Below, one piece after another: positions 54,401 through 57,400 of a stretch of 60,000 nt of DNA. The stretch is from contig NC_092581.1 of assembly GCF_037975245.1 (NCBI RefSeq), positions 18,221,303 to 18,281,302 on the forward strand, in the 5' to 3' direction. Origin of the DNA: Apostichopus japonicus. Taxonomy: Eukaryota; Echinodermata; Holothuroidea; Aspidochirotida; Stichopodidae. The notes below the pieces were generated by a model that did not search any database, had not been told where the DNA came from, and saw only the letters and a list, made by a program, of their open reading frames with translations. The translations under genes and the position numbers were made by a program. Each line of letters begins with the position of its first letter. The stretch's first letter is position 1.

Positions 54401-57400
54401 CTCCCAACCCTCCCAATAGACTTAAGCCCTCTTACAAACCTCCCTATAGACTTAGTAACTCTGTAATAACAATGATTAAACAATACCTACCAAAGTCTCC
54501 ATCTCACAAACTAATGTCTTGCTCTTGGCTTTCAGGTGAGCAACATCACCCTGTTCTTTGATCCTCCTTGCTTCCAGCTCCTGCTTTCGTTGCTTCTCCA
54601 TGTCCAATTGCCGCATTCGTTCCATTTGACGTCTGGCTGCCTACGATGATACAAGAAGAATATACTTTGACAGATATACAATAGGGACGATAAGCAAAAA
54701 CTGTATTAAAGCTTCACAAATTAAAATATGTTATTACGTTTTTCTTTCTTACTTTCAGTTCTGCACTTTGAATATCAAATAAGAAATCAGGGATTTATGG
54801 CAGAAAGGACGCAAAACTGGGTCGTTGGAATTCTCTAGTCCTATCACTTCTCTTAATGTGTCCAGCAGGTTATGACAAAGGTTAACTAATTAAAGAAGGT
54901 TTCACTCGTCCAGACATAAATTGTAGATTTTGAATTTACCTCTCGCTGCTCTATCAGCATTCTCCTCTGTTCCTCTTGTTCGGCTTCTATTTCTCTCTGT
55001 CGAGCTAACATCTTCTCCATCTCCATCTGTTTCCGTCTCTCTTGCTCCAATCGCACTCTCTCCCTCTTCTCAAATTCTCTCTTCTCAATTTCCATCTGCC
55101 GATCCTGAAAACAAAGAGAGAATATGGAATAAAAGAACCCAGATGGAGAGATCAAAGAATGTCATACAAAATTAAAAAGCAGAAGTACAGAAGAAAGCAA
55201 GCTACCAAGACAGTTACTCGGCCCCGTACCCCCTTCCCTTAATCCTCTCTTTGTCCCTCCACTGTTTATCTCCTACTTCTCCTCTTCCCCTGTTGGTTTC
55301 TTTCTTCTCTCCATCCCTTGTCTACTTATCCCTTTACATCTATCTCTTTGTGATCACCATGCTCATTAACCTGTCTGAATTCTGTGTGTTTGTGTCCCTT
55401 CTGTTACTGTTACTTGTCATTTAGCCTTTGTAGAAGATCCTGCTAGGATCGAAACGTCAGGCCAACTTACTTTTACACATTCTCTTACACAGGTTCTCTA
55501 GTGGATAAGCAGTTTGCTAACAGTTTTATTTTTGAATGGGACCAAAAATAATTTTCTGAAATAGTTATGATTCTCTCAAGACTGTGTAAAATGTCAATCA
55601 ATTTAGTCAAGCAAAGAATCATATGTGAGGTCAACGTAGGCTTATTAATGATTATTTGTAATGTAAGTAAACACTTCATATTTACCTTCTCTTTTTTCTG
55701 TTCCTCTTCCAAAAGTGCTCTCCTCCTTTGAAGTTCTTGTTGGCCTTTATCAAAGTTCAGCTTCTTGCGGTCTTCAAAGGTCACTGACGAATAAGAAGGG
55801 AATTCATTTGTAAATAAGTCTTGGAAAGATGAACTATCCAGGTTGATAGAATAGAGGTAACAGCCTGTTTGAAGGTCGGGAGTGTAATTTGACCTAAACA
55901 GGGTGTGGTGACAAGGAGAACATTAGACAACACCAGGCATGTGCTAGTCCTACAAATAGGTGACTTTTTAACTCTTCCATCAAAACATATTTGTATTGTT
56001 GAAGTTTAGATGATCTAACAAATAACGAATTGACATTTTTGCAACAGCAATCATCCTTAAAATCTTTAAACGATACAGCATGGCCTAGTGGTCAAACTTT
56101 GTTGAGAATTTTTCATAGATAAAATGGTTAAGGAAAAGCTTCCAAATATTAAGAATAGTTACATATTCCTATAAGCTTGGTCAGTTCAGTCTGGCTTTTG
56201 GTTAAGCCAGAAAAGATATCACTAATAACTATCACTAATAACTATCACTAATAACCTTCCTTTCATGTGTTCATTTCCTTTTTGATATTCATGTTCTTCA
56301 CACGGGTTCATATTCATGTTCCTTAATAATTAAATAATTCGAGACATCGGCAGGAAGCATTAACTAAGAGGTCCTAACCTGGCATAATTCTGGGCTCTGG
56401 AGGTAGTTCATCTAAGCTCTCCTGCTTCGGCAACATCCCTTGGGGCACTGGTGCCACCATCACTGCACCGATGGGTGGTGGTGGCTGTTGCATGACATTC
56501 GCAGGACTCATACCTGTGGCAGGTGGTAGGCCAACCGCTGCTGCAGCAGTGAAACTACTGCTACGACCGCGCCGGAATGATGGCGGCACCATCTCACCTG
56601 GTAGAGTCATTGGTAGAGTTTGACCTGATTTAGCCATGTCCACTAAGTGCATAGCAACGACGAACTCGTCTGAAGTAAGCTTGCCATCACCGTTGATGTC
56701 CGATAGCATCCTATTAACAAAATTTAAAATTTAGCTAACAAAAAGTACTTTAACCTTTTTTAATCTCTTTTTTTTTCAAATTAATGACTGTGATGAGAAT
56801 AATACATGAACCAATAAAATATAACAATATTCTTGCCAAATATAAACTGCAGTATCATCTTGAAAGACAAACTATACTTTTGTATTAATTATTTATTTTG
56901 ATAGTCTTAATTACTCTGTGGTTATCATAATGCTCCAGGATGTAAAAATTCTCTGAAATGATATGAAAATATGGATGTGGTTGGGCAAACTACCAAAATG
57001 TGCCTGGATAGTCTGTAGAAGCCCTGGCCGTACTCCGCTTGTAAACCCACTACAACTCCACTTTCTATATAAAGCATACAATCAGCTAAATATTTGCATT
57101 TGCGTAACCCACCAAATGTATGGGAAGGCATTCTGTGGGAGTCCTAAGCTTACCAGAATACTCCTTCATGGTTAACCCACTATAAAATCCTTTCTTAATA
57201 GTAGCATGCAATCAGTTGAATATTTGCATTTGTATAACCTACCAAATTTGTGCGAGGAAATTCTGTGGCAGTCCAGTCTGCATGAGGATGCTCCTAGCTT
57301 GTAAACCCATTATAAACCCACTCTTCATTCTATCATTCTGGTTAAACTGTTGCTTGTACTTAAGTTTTGATGACTGAGGTATCGCCCACTCTGGAGAAAT

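Noticed and set aside
55425-55463. Hammerhead ribozyme
   Set aside because: GAAAC and GTC words are present, but no CTGATGA core was seen close by in a foldable arrangement.
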